Below, piece after piece: positions 1 to 8,768 of a stretch of DNA of 64,000 nt. Location of the stretch: NCBI GenBank assembly GCA_025517465.1, contig JAOPKE010000004.1:200165-264164 (forward strand), written 5' to 3'. The first letter of the stretch is position 1. Every line of letters begins with the position of its first letter. The notes under the pieces are model-generated. The model saw nothing but the letters and a program-made list of their open reading frames with translations, did not search any database and was not told the DNA's origin. The translations under genes were made by a program, and so were the position numbers. This DNA comes from Halobacteria archaeon HArc-gm2 (GTDB lineage Archaea > Halobacteriota > Halobacteria > Halobacteriales > Haloarculaceae).

Positions 1-134
1 GCCCGCATCACGTCGACCTGACTCGCGGCTGGCACGTAAAGCCTCGTTGTTCGGCCGCTGGCCGCCGGGCGCCGGACGCGACGACCGAACGTTCGACTGT
101 CGGGGCGGCCAGCCGTTCCAGTCGGAGCCGCTCA

Positions 135-199
135 TAGTGGTGGTTGTAACTTTTTACCGGCGTCCGGCCGGACGCCGGTACGGGCTTACAACCACTACT
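135..199. terminator. Large nested dyad downstream of the propeller gene
   Basis: A perfect 26-base palindrome (155-180, core ccggcgtccggccggacgcc) sits inside a second inverted repeat whose 15-base arms (135-149 and 185-199) match at 14 positions. A T5 run lies at 151-155 between the left arm and the palindrome. The structure begins one base after the stop codon of the minus-strand gene at 201-2111, so a transcription terminator or 3'-end stabiliser for that gene is the simplest reading. The two-tier symmetry is larger than ordinary archaeal T-tract terminators, and a small palindromic repeat element is an alternative. Confidence 0.5.
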
Positions 200-200
200 A

Positions 201-2111
201 TCAGGCGTCGTCGGCCATCGTCGAGACGGTCACCGACGCAGTGTCGGTCGCCCCCTGCGTGTCGATGACGCGTAGCGACACCGTCAGCGTCTCCTCCCTG
301 CACTCTTCGCCGAGAACGACCGTCTCGGCGTCGCCGTGTTTCTCGAACTCGCCGTCACCGTCGAGGTCCCACTCGTAGCGCTCGACGCCGGCCTCGGCTT
401 CCGATGGCTCGGCACTGAACGTCACCTCGTCCATCAGGTCGAAGTCCCTGCTCTCGGCGTCGGCGGGCTCGGTCTCGATGCGCGCAGTCGGTCCCGCACA
501 CTCGGCGATGTCGACGGTGACCGTGTCCCGCACGGTCCGGTCGTCGGGGCCTTCCCCAACGACTGCGACCTCGTACGTGCCGGGTTCGTCGTACGTGTGC
601 CGGACGAGTTCGCCGGCAGTTTCGGTCATCGGCTCGGAAGCCCCGGACTCGCCGTCGCCCGTGTCGAAGTCCATCTTCCAGGTGTAGTCGTCCTGGCCGA
701 AGTCGTTCGTCGAACCGGGCCCGGAGGCTTCCCGGATGAACGTGATCTGACTTCCGACACAGTAGGACTGGTCCGGTCCAGTGCGGAGTTCGACCTCGGG
801 TTCCGGCGGTTTGGACGACCCTGACGATCCATCCCCTCCGGTGATCGCGTAGAGGCCGGAGTCCGCGTTCCACACACCGACGAACGCCGTGCCGCCCGCG
901 ACAGTAGGCGGGCTGTGGCCGTCGCTGAATCCCCCGTCCGGGGCCTGACCCAGTTGCTCGCCGGTCTCGGCGTCGAAGGCGAAGACGCCGCCGATGAACG
1001 TTCCCACGTACAGCGAATCCTCCGTCGCCACGAGGTCGGTTCGGCCTCCCGGGTCGCGCTCGGTTTCCCAGACGGTCTGCCACTGCCGTTCGCCAGTCGC
1101 GCCGTCCAGGGCCACGAAGGCGCCCCCGTCTCGCAACGCGTAGACCGTTCCGTCCTGAACGACGGGAGAGTCGACGTCCGACTCCGACCACTGCACGTCG
1201 CCGGTCGCCGCGTCGAGCGCGAAGAGGTCCCCGACGTCGACGTAGACCGATCCGTCGGACACTGCGGGGGCGGAAGCACTGCCCGATTGCGCTGCGGGGA
1301 ACTCAGTAACCCACTGCCGGTCACCGGTCTCGGCGTCGAGCGCGAACCCTACCGACCGGGAGTCGCCGTCGTCGGGGTCCACGCGCGCGGTTCCGTAGAC
1401 GGTCCTGTCGGCCACTGCTGGCGCCGCGTACGCCGACCAGTCTACCGAATCGCTCGCCGGATCGAAGCGCCACTGCTCTGTCCCGTCCGCGGCGTCGAAA
1501 GCGGTGATCACGTTGTCGTCGGTCGCAGTGTACACCGTCCCGTTCGCCGCTCGCACCGACCCACGGACGACCGTCTCGCTCCGCCACAGCTCCGTGCCGT
1601 CTTCTGCGTCTAGCGCCAGCAAGGGGCCGTCGCCGACGAACACCCGCCCGTCCGCGACCGCCGGCGTCGACTCGTGCCGGTGCCCGTGTTCGGGGTTCGT
1701 TTCGCCGTGGCCGATCTCGATCGTCCAGATCTCCGATCCGTCCGTCGCGTCGATTGCGTGGACGCGCGAGGTATAGCCGATGTCGGTCTTCAGCGACGTT
1801 ACGTACAACGTGCCGTCGACCAGTGCCGGGGCGCTTTCGATCCCCCACGCGTCGACGTCCGTGTAGCTCCACTCGACCTGGAGGTCGGTCCGGGGACCGC
1901 TCGTCGGGGCAGCGCCGGTGTTCGCCGCGCCGGCCCCGTCCTGGGACCACGGCGCGGCCTGCGAAAAGCTGTCGCTGCCGGACTGTCCGTCCGCATCGGT
2001 CTGGGCGGCGACTCGTTCGAGCGCTCCCGATTGGACTCCAGTCGCGGCGGTCGCGCTGCCGGCTGCGGCTGTCAGGGCTCTCAGATACGCTCGCCTGCTA
2101 AAGTCGACCAT
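201..2111 (-). CDS. Tat-exported PQQ-like beta-propeller protein with PKD domains
   Basis: The 636-residue protein opens with a twin-arginine signal (SRRAYLRAL followed by an Ala/Gly-rich stretch), so it should be exported folded. Residues of about 60-420 contain repeated blades of the type 'DGTVY...ALDAEDGTELW', the signature of PQQ-like/PilQ-type WD40-like propellers. About 440-535 and 545-630 look like two PKD-type beta-sandwich domains ('HTYDEPGTYEVAVVG' and 'YEWDLDGDGEFE'). No catalytic residues are visible, so a binding or structural role at the cell surface is more likely than alcohol dehydrogenase activity. A TATA-like sequence near 2139-2146 would make the transcript almost leaderless and supports this start. 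It is divergent from dnaJ. Confidence 0.85.
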   Translation of the reverse strand: MVDFSRRAYLRALTAAAGSATAATGVQSGALERVAAQTDADGQSGSDSFSQAAPWSQDGAGAANTGAAPTSGPRTDLQVEWSYTDVDAWGIESAPALVDGTLYVTSLKTDIGYTSRVHAIDATDGSEIWTIEIGHGETNPEHGHRHESTPAVADGRVFVGDGPLLALDAEDGTELWRSETVVRGSVRAANGTVYTATDDNVITAFDAADGTEQWRFDPASDSVDWSAYAAPAVADRTVYGTARVDPDDGDSRSVGFALDAETGDRQWVTEFPAAQSGSASAPAVSDGSVYVDVGDLFALDAATGDVQWSESDVDSPVVQDGTVYALRDGGAFVALDGATGERQWQTVWETERDPGGRTDLVATEDSLYVGTFIGGVFAFDAETGEQLGQAPDGGFSDGHSPPTVAGGTAFVGVWNADSGLYAITGGDGSSGSSKPPEPEVELRTGPDQSYCVGSQITFIREASGPGSTNDFGQDDYTWKMDFDTGDGESGASEPMTETAGELVRHTYDEPGTYEVAVVGEGPDDRTVRDTVTVDIAECAGPTARIETEPADAESRDFDLMDEVTFSAEPSEAEAGVERYEWDLDGDGEFEKHGDAETVVLGEECREETLTVSLRVIDTQGATDTASVTVSTMADDA

Positions 2112-2397
2112 ACGGAGCGGGATAGCGCGTCCCCCGTCTTTACTATCTGACAGCTAAGCGACGAGTGGAGATCCGGCGTGTGAACGACGCTCACGCGCTG
2201 CCGTTTCTCGTGAGAACACGGAACGAAACGGGCGGAGCGCGCCGTTGTTCGACCCCATCCCGCAGTTAAGACGCCGTTATTAGCAGCCGACCAGTTGCCG
2301 CGGCACGTCGTTGGACGGCGTGTTCGAACCTGGACGTACCCCACCGGCCGCGACCCGTTCTTTTGAAGTGTTTCAACGAATTACAGTGGGACAACGA

Positions 2398-3537
2398 ATG
2401 AGCGAGGACTTCTACGAGGTGCTGGGGGTTTCACGCGACGCCAGCGAAGACGAGATCAAGGACGCGTACCGAAAGAAGGCACAGCAGTACCACCCGGACG
2501 TCTCCGACGAGGAGAACGCCGAGGAGAAGTTCAAGAAGGTCCAGAAGGCCAAGGAGGTCCTCACCGACGAGGAGAAGCGTCAGATGTACGACCAGGTCGG
2601 CCACGAGCGCTTCGAGCAGGCAGAGAAACACGGCGGCGTCGGCGGCGGTGGCGGCCGCCGTGGCGGCGACCCGTTCGGCGGAGCCGGCGGCATGGGTGGC
2701 ATGCAGGACATCTTCGACCAGTTCTTCGGCGGCGGCGGTCGCGGCCGGAGCGGCCCCCAGCAGGGCCAGGACCTGCGAACGACGCTGACCATCGATCTCG
2801 GAGACGCCTACGACGGCGTCGAGCAGGAACTGACCGTCCGGCGACCCGAGACCTGTTCCGACTGCGACGGGCGGGGCCACCCGGCGGACGCCGACTCGCG
2901 GACCTGCCCGCAGTGTAACGGCCAGGGCCAGCAGACCCGCGTCCAGCAGACGCCCATGGGCCGCGTCCAGCAGACCCAGACCTGTCGCCGCTGCGAGGGC
3001 GAGGGGACGCTGTACGACGAGACGTGTTCGACCTGCCGCGGCGAGGGGACCGTCCGCAACGAGGCGACCCTCTCCGTGGAAATCCCCGCCGGCATCCGCG
3101 ACGGCCAGACGCTCCGGATGGACGGCGAGGGCGCGCCGGGCGACCGCGGCGCGCGCAACGGCGACCTCCTCATCGAGGTCAGCGTCCGCGACCACCCCGA
3201 CTTCGAGCGCGACGGCGACGACCTGCGCCACAACCACGCCGTCTCCTTCCCGCAGGCCGTCTTCGGCGACACCGTCGAAGTGCCGACCCTTGACGGCAAG
3301 GCGGAGTTCGACGTCCCCGCCGGCACCCAGAGCGGCGAGGTGTTCCGCCTCGGCGGCAAGGGGATGCCCCACCTCCGCCGGCGCGGCCACGGCGACCTCT
3401 ACGTCCAGGTCCAGGTCGTTACGCCCGAGAGCCTGAACGAGGAACAGCGAGATGCCCTCGAAGCCTTCGCCGAGGCCGGCGGCGAGGAAGTCGAGGTCGA
3501 AGAGGGCTTCTTCGAGAAGATCAAGAACTCGCTGTAA
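2398..3537 (+). CDS. dnaJ: Molecular chaperone DnaJ
   Basis: This is a type I (full-length) DnaJ of 379 residues, the co-chaperone that stimulates the DnaK ATPase and delivers unfolded clients. The J domain spans about 1-66 with the HPD motif (YHPDVSDE); a Gly/Phe-rich linker covers about 75-125; four CxxCxGxG zinc motifs lie at about 145-230 (CSDCDGRG, CPQCNGQG, CRRCEGEG, CSTCRGEG); the two C-terminal client-binding beta domains follow. The frame is open 29 codons further upstream, but MSEDFYEVLGV is the standard DnaJ start. dnaK and grpE, often neighbours in haloarchaea, are not in this window. Its stop codon directly abuts the convergent MazG-like gene with no bases between. Confidence 0.97.
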   Translation: MSEDFYEVLGVSRDASEDEIKDAYRKKAQQYHPDVSDEENAEEKFKKVQKAKEVLTDEEKRQMYDQVGHERFEQAEKHGGVGGGGGRRGGDPFGGAGGMGGMQDIFDQFFGGGGRGRSGPQQGQDLRTTLTIDLGDAYDGVEQELTVRRPETCSDCDGRGHPADADSRTCPQCNGQGQQTRVQQTPMGRVQQTQTCRRCEGEGTLYDETCSTCRGEGTVRNEATLSVEIPAGIRDGQTLRMDGEGAPGDRGARNGDLLIEVSVRDHPDFERDGDDLRHNHAVSFPQAVFGDTVEVPTLDGKAEFDVPAGTQSGEVFRLGGKGMPHLRRRGHGDLYVQVQVVTPESLNEEQRDALEAFAEAGGEEVEVEEGFFEKIKNSL

Positions 3538-3843
3538 TCACTCGCCACTTCCAGCCGTTCCGCTCGTCTCCAGTCGCTTTTCGTACTTCTCTATCGCACT
3601 CGCCAGCGCGTCCTCGGCGTCGACGTCGGCCCGGTCACACAGCGCCAGCAAGGAGAACACTGCGTCGCCGAGTTCGTCCGCCGATAGCTCGACGTCGGTC
3701 GGTTCGTCGCCGTAACCAGTCGACTCGTTGGCCTCTTTCGCCAGCTCTCCGAGTTCCGACGTCAGGTCGAGGAGTCGGTACGCGACCGGTGCGTCGAGGT
3801 CGTATTCGGCTACGAACGCGGAAACGCGGTCCTGTGCGTCCAT
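3538..3843 (-). CDS. MazG-like nucleotide pyrophosphohydrolase
   Basis: A 101-residue all-alpha protein with the MazG-fold metal-binding pattern: ELGELAKE at about 25-32 and DELGDAVFSLLAL at about 52-64, where the Glu and Asp residues coordinate magnesium in this family. Members hydrolyse NTPs or dNTPs to the monophosphate and pyrophosphate, usually to clean up damaged nucleotides. The start MDAQDRVSAFV was chosen because upstream residues in the same frame look non-homologous and low complexity. The gene is convergent with dnaJ and has no linked partner. The precise nucleotide substrate cannot be read from the sequence. Confidence 0.85.
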   Translation of the reverse strand: MDAQDRVSAFVAEYDLDAPVAYRLLDLTSELGELAKEANESTGYGDEPTDVELSADELGDAVFSLLALCDRADVDAEDALASAIEKYEKRLETSGTAGSGE

Positions 3844-3942
3844 GGAGGCAGGACAAGCGCTGCAGGTTTTTGCGTTGCGGACCGCGGGGGACGCACGCGA
3901 CGGCCCCGTCCCTTCGAAATGCGACCGCTCCCAGCACACGGA

Positions 3943-4995
3943 TTACTCGAAGTGGATCAGCGGCTTGATCATCCCGTCTTCCTTCGTGTCCATCATGTCG
4001 AAGGCGGTCTCTATCTCCTCGAAGTCGAACTCGTGGGTCGTCATCTTCGTGGGGTCGACGCGGTCGGTCTCGATCAGCCGGAGCATTCTACTGATCCGCA
4101 GGCGGCCACCGGGACAGAGGTCGGTGACGATGTCCTTCTCCGCCATACCGACGCCCCACTCGACCCGCGGAATGTGGCGGAATTCGCCCTCGCCGTGGTA
4201 GCCGACGTTCGATATCGTTCCGCCGGGTTTGGTGACCTCGATGCAGTCCTGGAGCGTCTCGTCGGCCCCGAGGGCCTCGATGGCCGCGTCGACGCCCTCG
4301 CCGTCGGTGAGGTCCATGATCGCCTCGACGGGGTCGACGTCGGCGAAGTCGACGACCTGGTCGGCGCCGTACTCCCGGGCGAGTTGCTTGCGGTTGTCCA
4401 TCGTCTCGACGGCGATGATCTCACCGGCGCCCTGGAGCGCGGCGCCCTTCGTCGCCATCAGGCCGACGGGCCCCTGGGCGAAGACGGCGACCGTTCCGCC
4501 CATGGGGATGGCCGCGTTCTCCGCGCCGGCGAAACCGGTCGAGAGCATGTCCGCGACGTAGGTCGCCTCGTGGTCGGTGACGCCGTCCGGGATGTGTGCC
4601 ATGTTCCCGTCCGCGTCGTTGACGTGAGCGTACTCGGCGAACGTCCCGTCCTTGACGTTGGCGAACTTCCAGCCGCCCAGCGCCTCGTTCGACTGGGAGG
4701 GGTGTCCGTCCTGGGCCGCGAGCGAGTTCCAGTCCGGCGTGATGGCGCCGACGGCGACGCGGTCCCCCGCCTCGAACTCCGAGACCTCGTCCCCGACTTC
4801 GTCGACGACGCCGACGATCTCGTGACCGAGCGTCAGGTCCTCCCGTTCGCCGATCGCCCCGTGGACCGTGTGGCAATCGGACGTACAGATCAGCCCCTTC
4901 GTCGGTTTGACGATGGCGTCGTTCGGTCCAGGTGTCGGACGGTCTTTCTCCACGATACCAGTCTCGCCGATCGAACGCATGACGAATGCTTGCAT
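3943..4995 (-). CDS. Zinc-dependent secondary alcohol dehydrogenase
   Basis: The 350-residue medium-chain dehydrogenase resembles the isopropanol/secondary alcohol dehydrogenases of Thermoanaerobacter closely throughout: matching stretches include APGP/TPGPNDAIV, CTSDCHTV, AITPDW, GWKFANVKDG, HVNDAD and CPGGRLR. Catalytic zinc ligands expected are Cys37, the GHE histidine at about 58 and Asp in VADMLSTGF. As in that family the four-Cys structural zinc lobe is absent. The Rossmann region reads GPVGLMATKGA with VETMDNRK where the NADP-specific relatives have a GSRP-type motif; the glutamate there suggests NAD preference, which is inference. The start follows a short untranslated region; there is no operon partner. 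Confidence 0.93.
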   Translation of the reverse strand: MQAFVMRSIGETGIVEKDRPTPGPNDAIVKPTKGLICTSDCHTVHGAIGEREDLTLGHEIVGVVDEVGDEVSEFEAGDRVAVGAITPDWNSLAAQDGHPSQSNEALGGWKFANVKDGTFAEYAHVNDADGNMAHIPDGVTDHEATYVADMLSTGFAGAENAAIPMGGTVAVFAQGPVGLMATKGAALQGAGEIIAVETMDNRKQLAREYGADQVVDFADVDPVEAIMDLTDGEGVDAAIEALGADETLQDCIEVTKPGGTISNVGYHGEGEFRHIPRVEWGVGMAEKDIVTDLCPGGRLRISRMLRLIETDRVDPTKMTTHEFDFEEIETAFDMMDTKEDGMIKPLIHFE

Positions 4996-5187
4996 AGCAC
5001 AGACAGGTCGTGGGTTCGCCCCCTGTTGTCAAAAGTGTAACAGATTCCGGTGAGTACGTCAGGAGTGTTTCGCGAGTCGCCTGCAACGAAGTCGTAGGCA
5101 GCTCTCGACGAGCGCTCCCGCGTCGCGGCATCGACCGGAATGGATTCGATCGTCGCCACTATCTTCCCCGACGGTGAATTCCCGTCC

Positions 5188-5940
5188 ATGCAGACTATCG
5201 GTGACCTCGTCGCGGAGGCGCGCGAGCGCGAGGGCGCGCTCTTCGAACCGGCCGAGCGAGCCACGCCGTTCAGCTATCGGGATTTCTGTACGAACGCGTG
5301 GAAGGTCGGGAACCTCCTCCGCCACTACGGCGTCCGGGAAGGCGCGCGCGTCGCCATCGTCGCCGGGCCGAAAGCGCCTGTGGCCGACGACGTACCGGGC
5401 TGGATCCGCGAGTCCCCCGACGCACTCCAGGCGTTCCTGGGTGCGGCCCTCGACGGCGCGGTCGTCGACCTCGACCCGCCGGGGGCCGTCGATTCGAAAG
5501 TCCTGATCGCCCCGAGCGACTGGATGGACGACTACCAGTCGGGGCCGGGTACCAAACCGATCGCCTACGGTGGGCCGCCGGAGGACCCGCGGATCGCCCA
5601 CCTCGAGCGCGAGGCGTGGAGCGAGAACCCACTCCAGCCACCGGGTGAGTTCGGGCCGGAAAACGCGGTGCTCGCCGCGGACCGGACCTACACCCACGGC
5701 GACCTGCTCGCCGCGAGCCACCGCATCGTCTCGGAGTTCGACCTGACGAGCGAGGACAGAATCGCTCTCAGGGCGCCGGTCACCGAGCCCGGAGCCATCG
5801 TTGCGGGACTGCTCGCGCCCATGCGCGCGGGCGCGACAGTGCTCCTCGGGGAGGGAGAAGTCGGGACGGTCGCAGTTGCTGCCGACGACGGAGACGTACC
5901 CGAAGAACGAGTCATTCTGCCGGACGACGCGTCGCCCTAG
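5188..5940 (+). CDS. Degenerate acyl-CoA synthetase-like (ANL family) protein
   Basis: The 250-residue protein looks like the N-terminal part of acyl-adenylate-forming ligases: an early 'TPFSYRDFCTNAWKVGNLL' block (residues about 30-48) resembles the 'ltYreLde.vnrlA..L' region, followed by alternating alpha/beta segments such as VREGARVAIVAGP. The TSG-TTG-PKG P-loop that should bind ATP is replaced by AADRTYTHGDLLAAS (about 173-187), and the C-terminal swinging domain is missing. It is therefore unlikely to activate acids itself. Start MQTIGDLV is preferred over an ATG 16 codons upstream because homologous ligases begin near there. It is convergent with the small membrane gene that follows. 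Function unknown. Confidence 0.7.
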   Translation: MQTIGDLVAEAREREGALFEPAERATPFSYRDFCTNAWKVGNLLRHYGVREGARVAIVAGPKAPVADDVPGWIRESPDALQAFLGAALDGAVVDLDPPGAVDSKVLIAPSDWMDDYQSGPGTKPIAYGGPPEDPRIAHLEREAWSENPLQPPGEFGPENAVLAADRTYTHGDLLAASHRIVSEFDLTSEDRIALRAPVTEPGAIVAGLLAPMRAGATVLLGEGEVGTVAVAADDGDVPEERVILPDDASP

Positions 5941-5951
5941 ACGGGGTGTCG

Positions 5952-6143
5952 TCAGTTCGAGACGCTGGCCCGGTACTCCCCGTGCTTGACGCCGACGTAC
6001 AGCGTCAGGAGCATGAACACCAGCAGACCGGGCAGTATCATCATCGTGATCGAGGTCGGCATCCCGCTCGTGAGCGTGCCGCCGGCGAGAATCGCGAACA
6101 GGACGACGAAGGCCGCTCCCGTGACGGTCGTGTTGAACTCCAT
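5952..6143 (-). CDS. Small two-helix membrane protein
   Basis: A 63-residue protein with two hydrophobic helices (about 8-28 and 33-52), separated by a short polar turn (TSGMPTS), and a basic-leaning C terminus. It shares a promoter region direction with the larger membrane gene at 6182-6925, which lies just upstream on the same strand, so the two may be cotranscribed. I do not recognise the family and see no catalytic motif. Confidence 0.7.
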   Translation of the reverse strand: MEFNTTVTGAAFVVLFAILAGGTLTSGMPTSITMMILPGLLVFMLLTLYVGVKHGEYRASVSN

Positions 6144-6181
6144 AGGGGCGAGTTAGCGACGACGCGTGAAAAACGTACCAG

Positions 6182-6925
6182 TTACTCCGTCGGGCGGACG
6201 GCGTCGGCGAGCGTCACCAGCAGGCCGAGGATCCAGCCCAGCGGGACGGAGATGCCGAGCCACATCAGCGCGTAGCCGACGCCCTCGATGGAGAAGTTCC
6301 CGACGAAGAACTCGTAGAGGCCGAGCGGTCGGGCGACGTTGTCGAGCAGGACGTTCGCGAAGTCGCGGCTCCCGGGGAGGATGACGTTCCCGATCGCGGG
6401 AGAGAACAGCGCCGCGACGACGGGTGGCAGGAAGATGGCCGTCATCGCGAACGGATAGGACAGGAGCACCGTCGTTCCCCGACCGCCGACGCGGCGGGTC
6501 GCGAGGGCGAGCGCCGCGGATATCGTCGCGACCCCGCTGGCGGCGGCGATGGCGACGACGCCACCGGCCGCCATGTCGAGCTGAAACTGTGCGAGCGCCG
6601 TCAGCGCGCCCCAGACGACTAGCGAGAGGAGGACGACGCCGACGAGGCCGAGGCGAGTCGCCGTCCCGTCGATGCGTCGCGTCTGGAAGCGGACGACCGC
6701 ACCGAGCAGGACGAGCGGGTAGACGACGGCGATGACCGGGACGCCGAGGGCCGACCAGACGCGGTAGAGCAGCATCTGGCCCTGCGTGTTCGGCGTCCAC
6801 TTGCCGAGGACGGTGTCGTTGGCGCCGCGTTGGCGCGGCCAGACGATCTCCATCCACGTCTCGTGGAGCCGCTGCAAGTCGATCTGGATACCCCCGACGA
6901 TACCCGGCTCGTTCCCGACGGACAT
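6182..6925 (-). CDS. Multi-pass membrane protein of unknown function
   Basis: The 247-residue protein has an N-terminal soluble stretch of about 50 residues (containing WMEIVWPRQRG) followed by roughly five or six membrane helices. An intra-membrane region reads 'FAMTAIFLPPVVAALF' and the last helix 'SVPLGWILGLLVTLA' ends near the C terminus. No transporter or enzyme motif is visible. The gene is followed on the same strand after 38 bases by the 63-residue membrane protein, suggesting a small operon. The ATG at 6925 fits the divergent promoter region before the aldo/keto reductase side. Confidence 0.75.
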   Translation of the reverse strand: MSVGNEPGIVGGIQIDLQRLHETWMEIVWPRQRGANDTVLGKWTPNTQGQMLLYRVWSALGVPVIAVVYPLVLLGAVVRFQTRRIDGTATRLGLVGVVLLSLVVWGALTALAQFQLDMAAGGVVAIAAASGVATISAALALATRRVGGRGTTVLLSYPFAMTAIFLPPVVAALFSPAIGNVILPGSRDFANVLLDNVARPLGLYEFFVGNFSIEGVGYALMWLGISVPLGWILGLLVTLADAVRPTE

Positions 6926-7041
6926 ATTGACTCGTTCGACAGCCCGGCCTTTAATTCTTCTCGCACGGGCGTCCTGAGTGACAGAAAGGGAGACGACGGC
7001 CGGACCCGAACGGCGGGCGTCGGCCGGTGCGTCGGATGCGG

Positions 7042-7878
7042 TCAGTCCCAGCTATCGGGCCCGAAGCCGGGGTTCACCTGCCGTTCCGTGCGGTCGATGC
7101 CGTCGATGGCGGCCACGTCCTCGTCGTCGAGTTCCAGGCCCAGGCTGGCCCAGTTGTCGGCGACGTGGTCACGGCTAGTCGCCTTCGGGATGGCGGTGAC
7201 GCCCTTCTGTCGGAGCCAGGCGAGGCTGACCTGGGCCTCGCTCACGTCGTGTTTCTCGGCGACGTCCTGGATCTCGGGGACGTCGAGCACCTGCCCGCGG
7301 GCGAGCGGGGAGTAGCCGACGAGTTCGACGTCGGTTCCCTCGGCGTACTCGCGGAGTTCCTCCTGGGGAAGCAGCGGGTGCATCTCCACCTGGTTCGCGA
7401 AGATGGGGTCGTCGACGGCGTCGCGGGCGGCGTCGAGGTGGTGGGGTTCGAAGTTCGAGACGCCGATGCGGTCGATCAGGCCCCTGTCTTTCAGTTCGGC
7501 GAACGCCGAGAGCGTGTCCTCGGGATCGTAGTTCGCCGACGGCCAGTGGACGTACAGCAGGTCCACCGAGTCGACGCCGAGCTTGTCGAGGCTCTCCTCG
7601 GTGCTCGAAATCACGTCGTCGTGGGCGTGGTTTGTGTTCCACACCTTCGTCGCGAGGAAGACGTCCTCGCGGTCGACGTCCGCCGCGGCGATGCCGTCGC
7701 CGACGGCGGCCTCGTTGCCGTATATCTGGGCCGTGTCGACGTGGCGATACCCCATCTCCAGCGCGGTCCTGACGCTCTCCGCACACTGCTGTGGGTCCTC
7801 GTTCTGCCAGGTGCCGAGTCCCAGCGTCGGCATCTCCTGTGCGAGCGGCGCGCTCTCGGGAGTCTGTTCGGTAGCCAT
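7042..7878 (-). CDS. Aldo/keto reductase
   Basis: A 278-residue single-domain NADPH-dependent reductase of the AKR superfamily (AKR5-like). The catalytic tetrad is visible: Asp and Tyr in 'GYRHVDTAQIYGNE' (about 44-57), Lys in 'VFLATKVWN' (about 76-84) and His in 'VDLLYVHWP' (about 108-116). The cofactor region includes 'GVTAIPKATSRDHV' near 230-243. Members reduce aldehydes or ketones to alcohols; the physiological substrate is not evident. The ATG at 7878 gives the compact N terminus MATEQTPESAPLAQEMPTLG; the frame is open further upstream but without AKR similarity. It is divergent from the halocyanin gene. Confidence 0.93.
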   Translation of the reverse strand: MATEQTPESAPLAQEMPTLGLGTWQNEDPQQCAESVRTALEMGYRHVDTAQIYGNEAAVGDGIAAADVDREDVFLATKVWNTNHAHDDVISSTEESLDKLGVDSVDLLYVHWPSANYDPEDTLSAFAELKDRGLIDRIGVSNFEPHHLDAARDAVDDPIFANQVEMHPLLPQEELREYAEGTDVELVGYSPLARGQVLDVPEIQDVAEKHDVSEAQVSLAWLRQKGVTAIPKATSRDHVADNWASLGLELDDEDVAAIDGIDRTERQVNPGFGPDSWD

Positions 7879-8059
7879 CACCGAAACCGAAGGGAAGGCG
7901 ACGAAAAGAGGTTGCGGATGCGGTGTCGGTCGTGTATTCGACGCGCAAAACCGATTCGGACGGCGGGCCGAGCGCTCGCTCGAACCGGGGCGGGGACCGC
8001 GAGAAAACCAGCCAGTACGAAACGGTGGATTCACTACGGGCGATTCCGAACTCCAGCAC

Positions 8060-8731
8060 ATGAGCGACGGTACTGCGGACGTGTCGCGCCGGACGTTCCT
8101 CCGGACGGCGACGGGGACAGCCGCCATCGCGGGGGCGGGCGCCGCGTCGGCCCAGGAGAACGAGAGTGGCGGGAACGAGAGTAGCGGTGGTGGCGGCGGT
8201 GGCGGCGGACCGCCGGACTTCGGCGGCTACCTCGACGACGCAAACGAGTTCGGCGGAAGTGCCGAAGACGCCACCGGACAGGGCGAAGTCGCGGTCGACG
8301 TCGGTGGCGGCAGCGACGGCCTCGCCTTCACACCGGCGGCCGTCAAGGTCGACAACGGCGCGACGGTGGTCTGGGAGTGGACCGGTGAGGGCGGCGCCCA
8401 CAACGTGGTCTCGAACGACGGCGATTTCGAATCAGGTGATCCGGTCGCCGAGGCCGGGACGACCTTCGAGTACACGTTCGAGGAAGACGGCGTGTACAAC
8501 TACCACTGCGTCCCCCACGAGGCCGTCGGCATGAAAGGTGCCATCGTCGTCGGCTCCGACTATCCGACTATCGGGGGCGGCGGGAGCGGCGGAGGAGGCG
8601 GTGGTGGGGCCACGCTGCCCGACAGCGCCAAGTCCCTCGGCGTCGCGGCGTCGTTCGTGATGGCGGCGACGCTCGGCCTGGCGTACTTCTTCATGAAGTT
8701 CGGCGGCGACTACGAACAGCCCGACGCGTAG
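8060..8731 (+). CDS. Halocyanin-type blue copper protein, membrane anchored
   Basis: The 223-residue protein has a Tat signal (SRRTFLRTATG), a Gly/Ser-rich linker at about 35-55 and a plastocyanin-like domain at about 75-175. Type 1 copper ligands are visible: His in GGAHNVV, then Cys, His and Met in 'YNYHCVPHEAVGMKG'. A second Gly-rich linker leads to a C-terminal helix (KSLGVAASFVMAATLGLAYFFM). Halocyanins carry electrons at the outer face of the membrane between respiratory complexes. Unlike many halocyanins it seems anchored by a C-terminal membrane helix rather than a lipobox. ATG 8060 was chosen because it begins the Tat signal. No oxidase gene is adjacent; the coxA gene is about 30 kb away. 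Confidence 0.93.
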   Translation: MSDGTADVSRRTFLRTATGTAAIAGAGAASAQENESGGNESSGGGGGGGGPPDFGGYLDDANEFGGSAEDATGQGEVAVDVGGGSDGLAFTPAAVKVDNGATVVWEWTGEGGAHNVVSNDGDFESGDPVAEAGTTFEYTFEEDGVYNYHCVPHEAVGMKGAIVVGSDYPTIGGGGSGGGGGGGATLPDSAKSLGVAASFVMAATLGLAYFFMKFGGDYEQPDA

Positions 8732-8768
8732 CGACGACAGCCGTTTCGAGTTCGTTTCTTCCCGCGGA

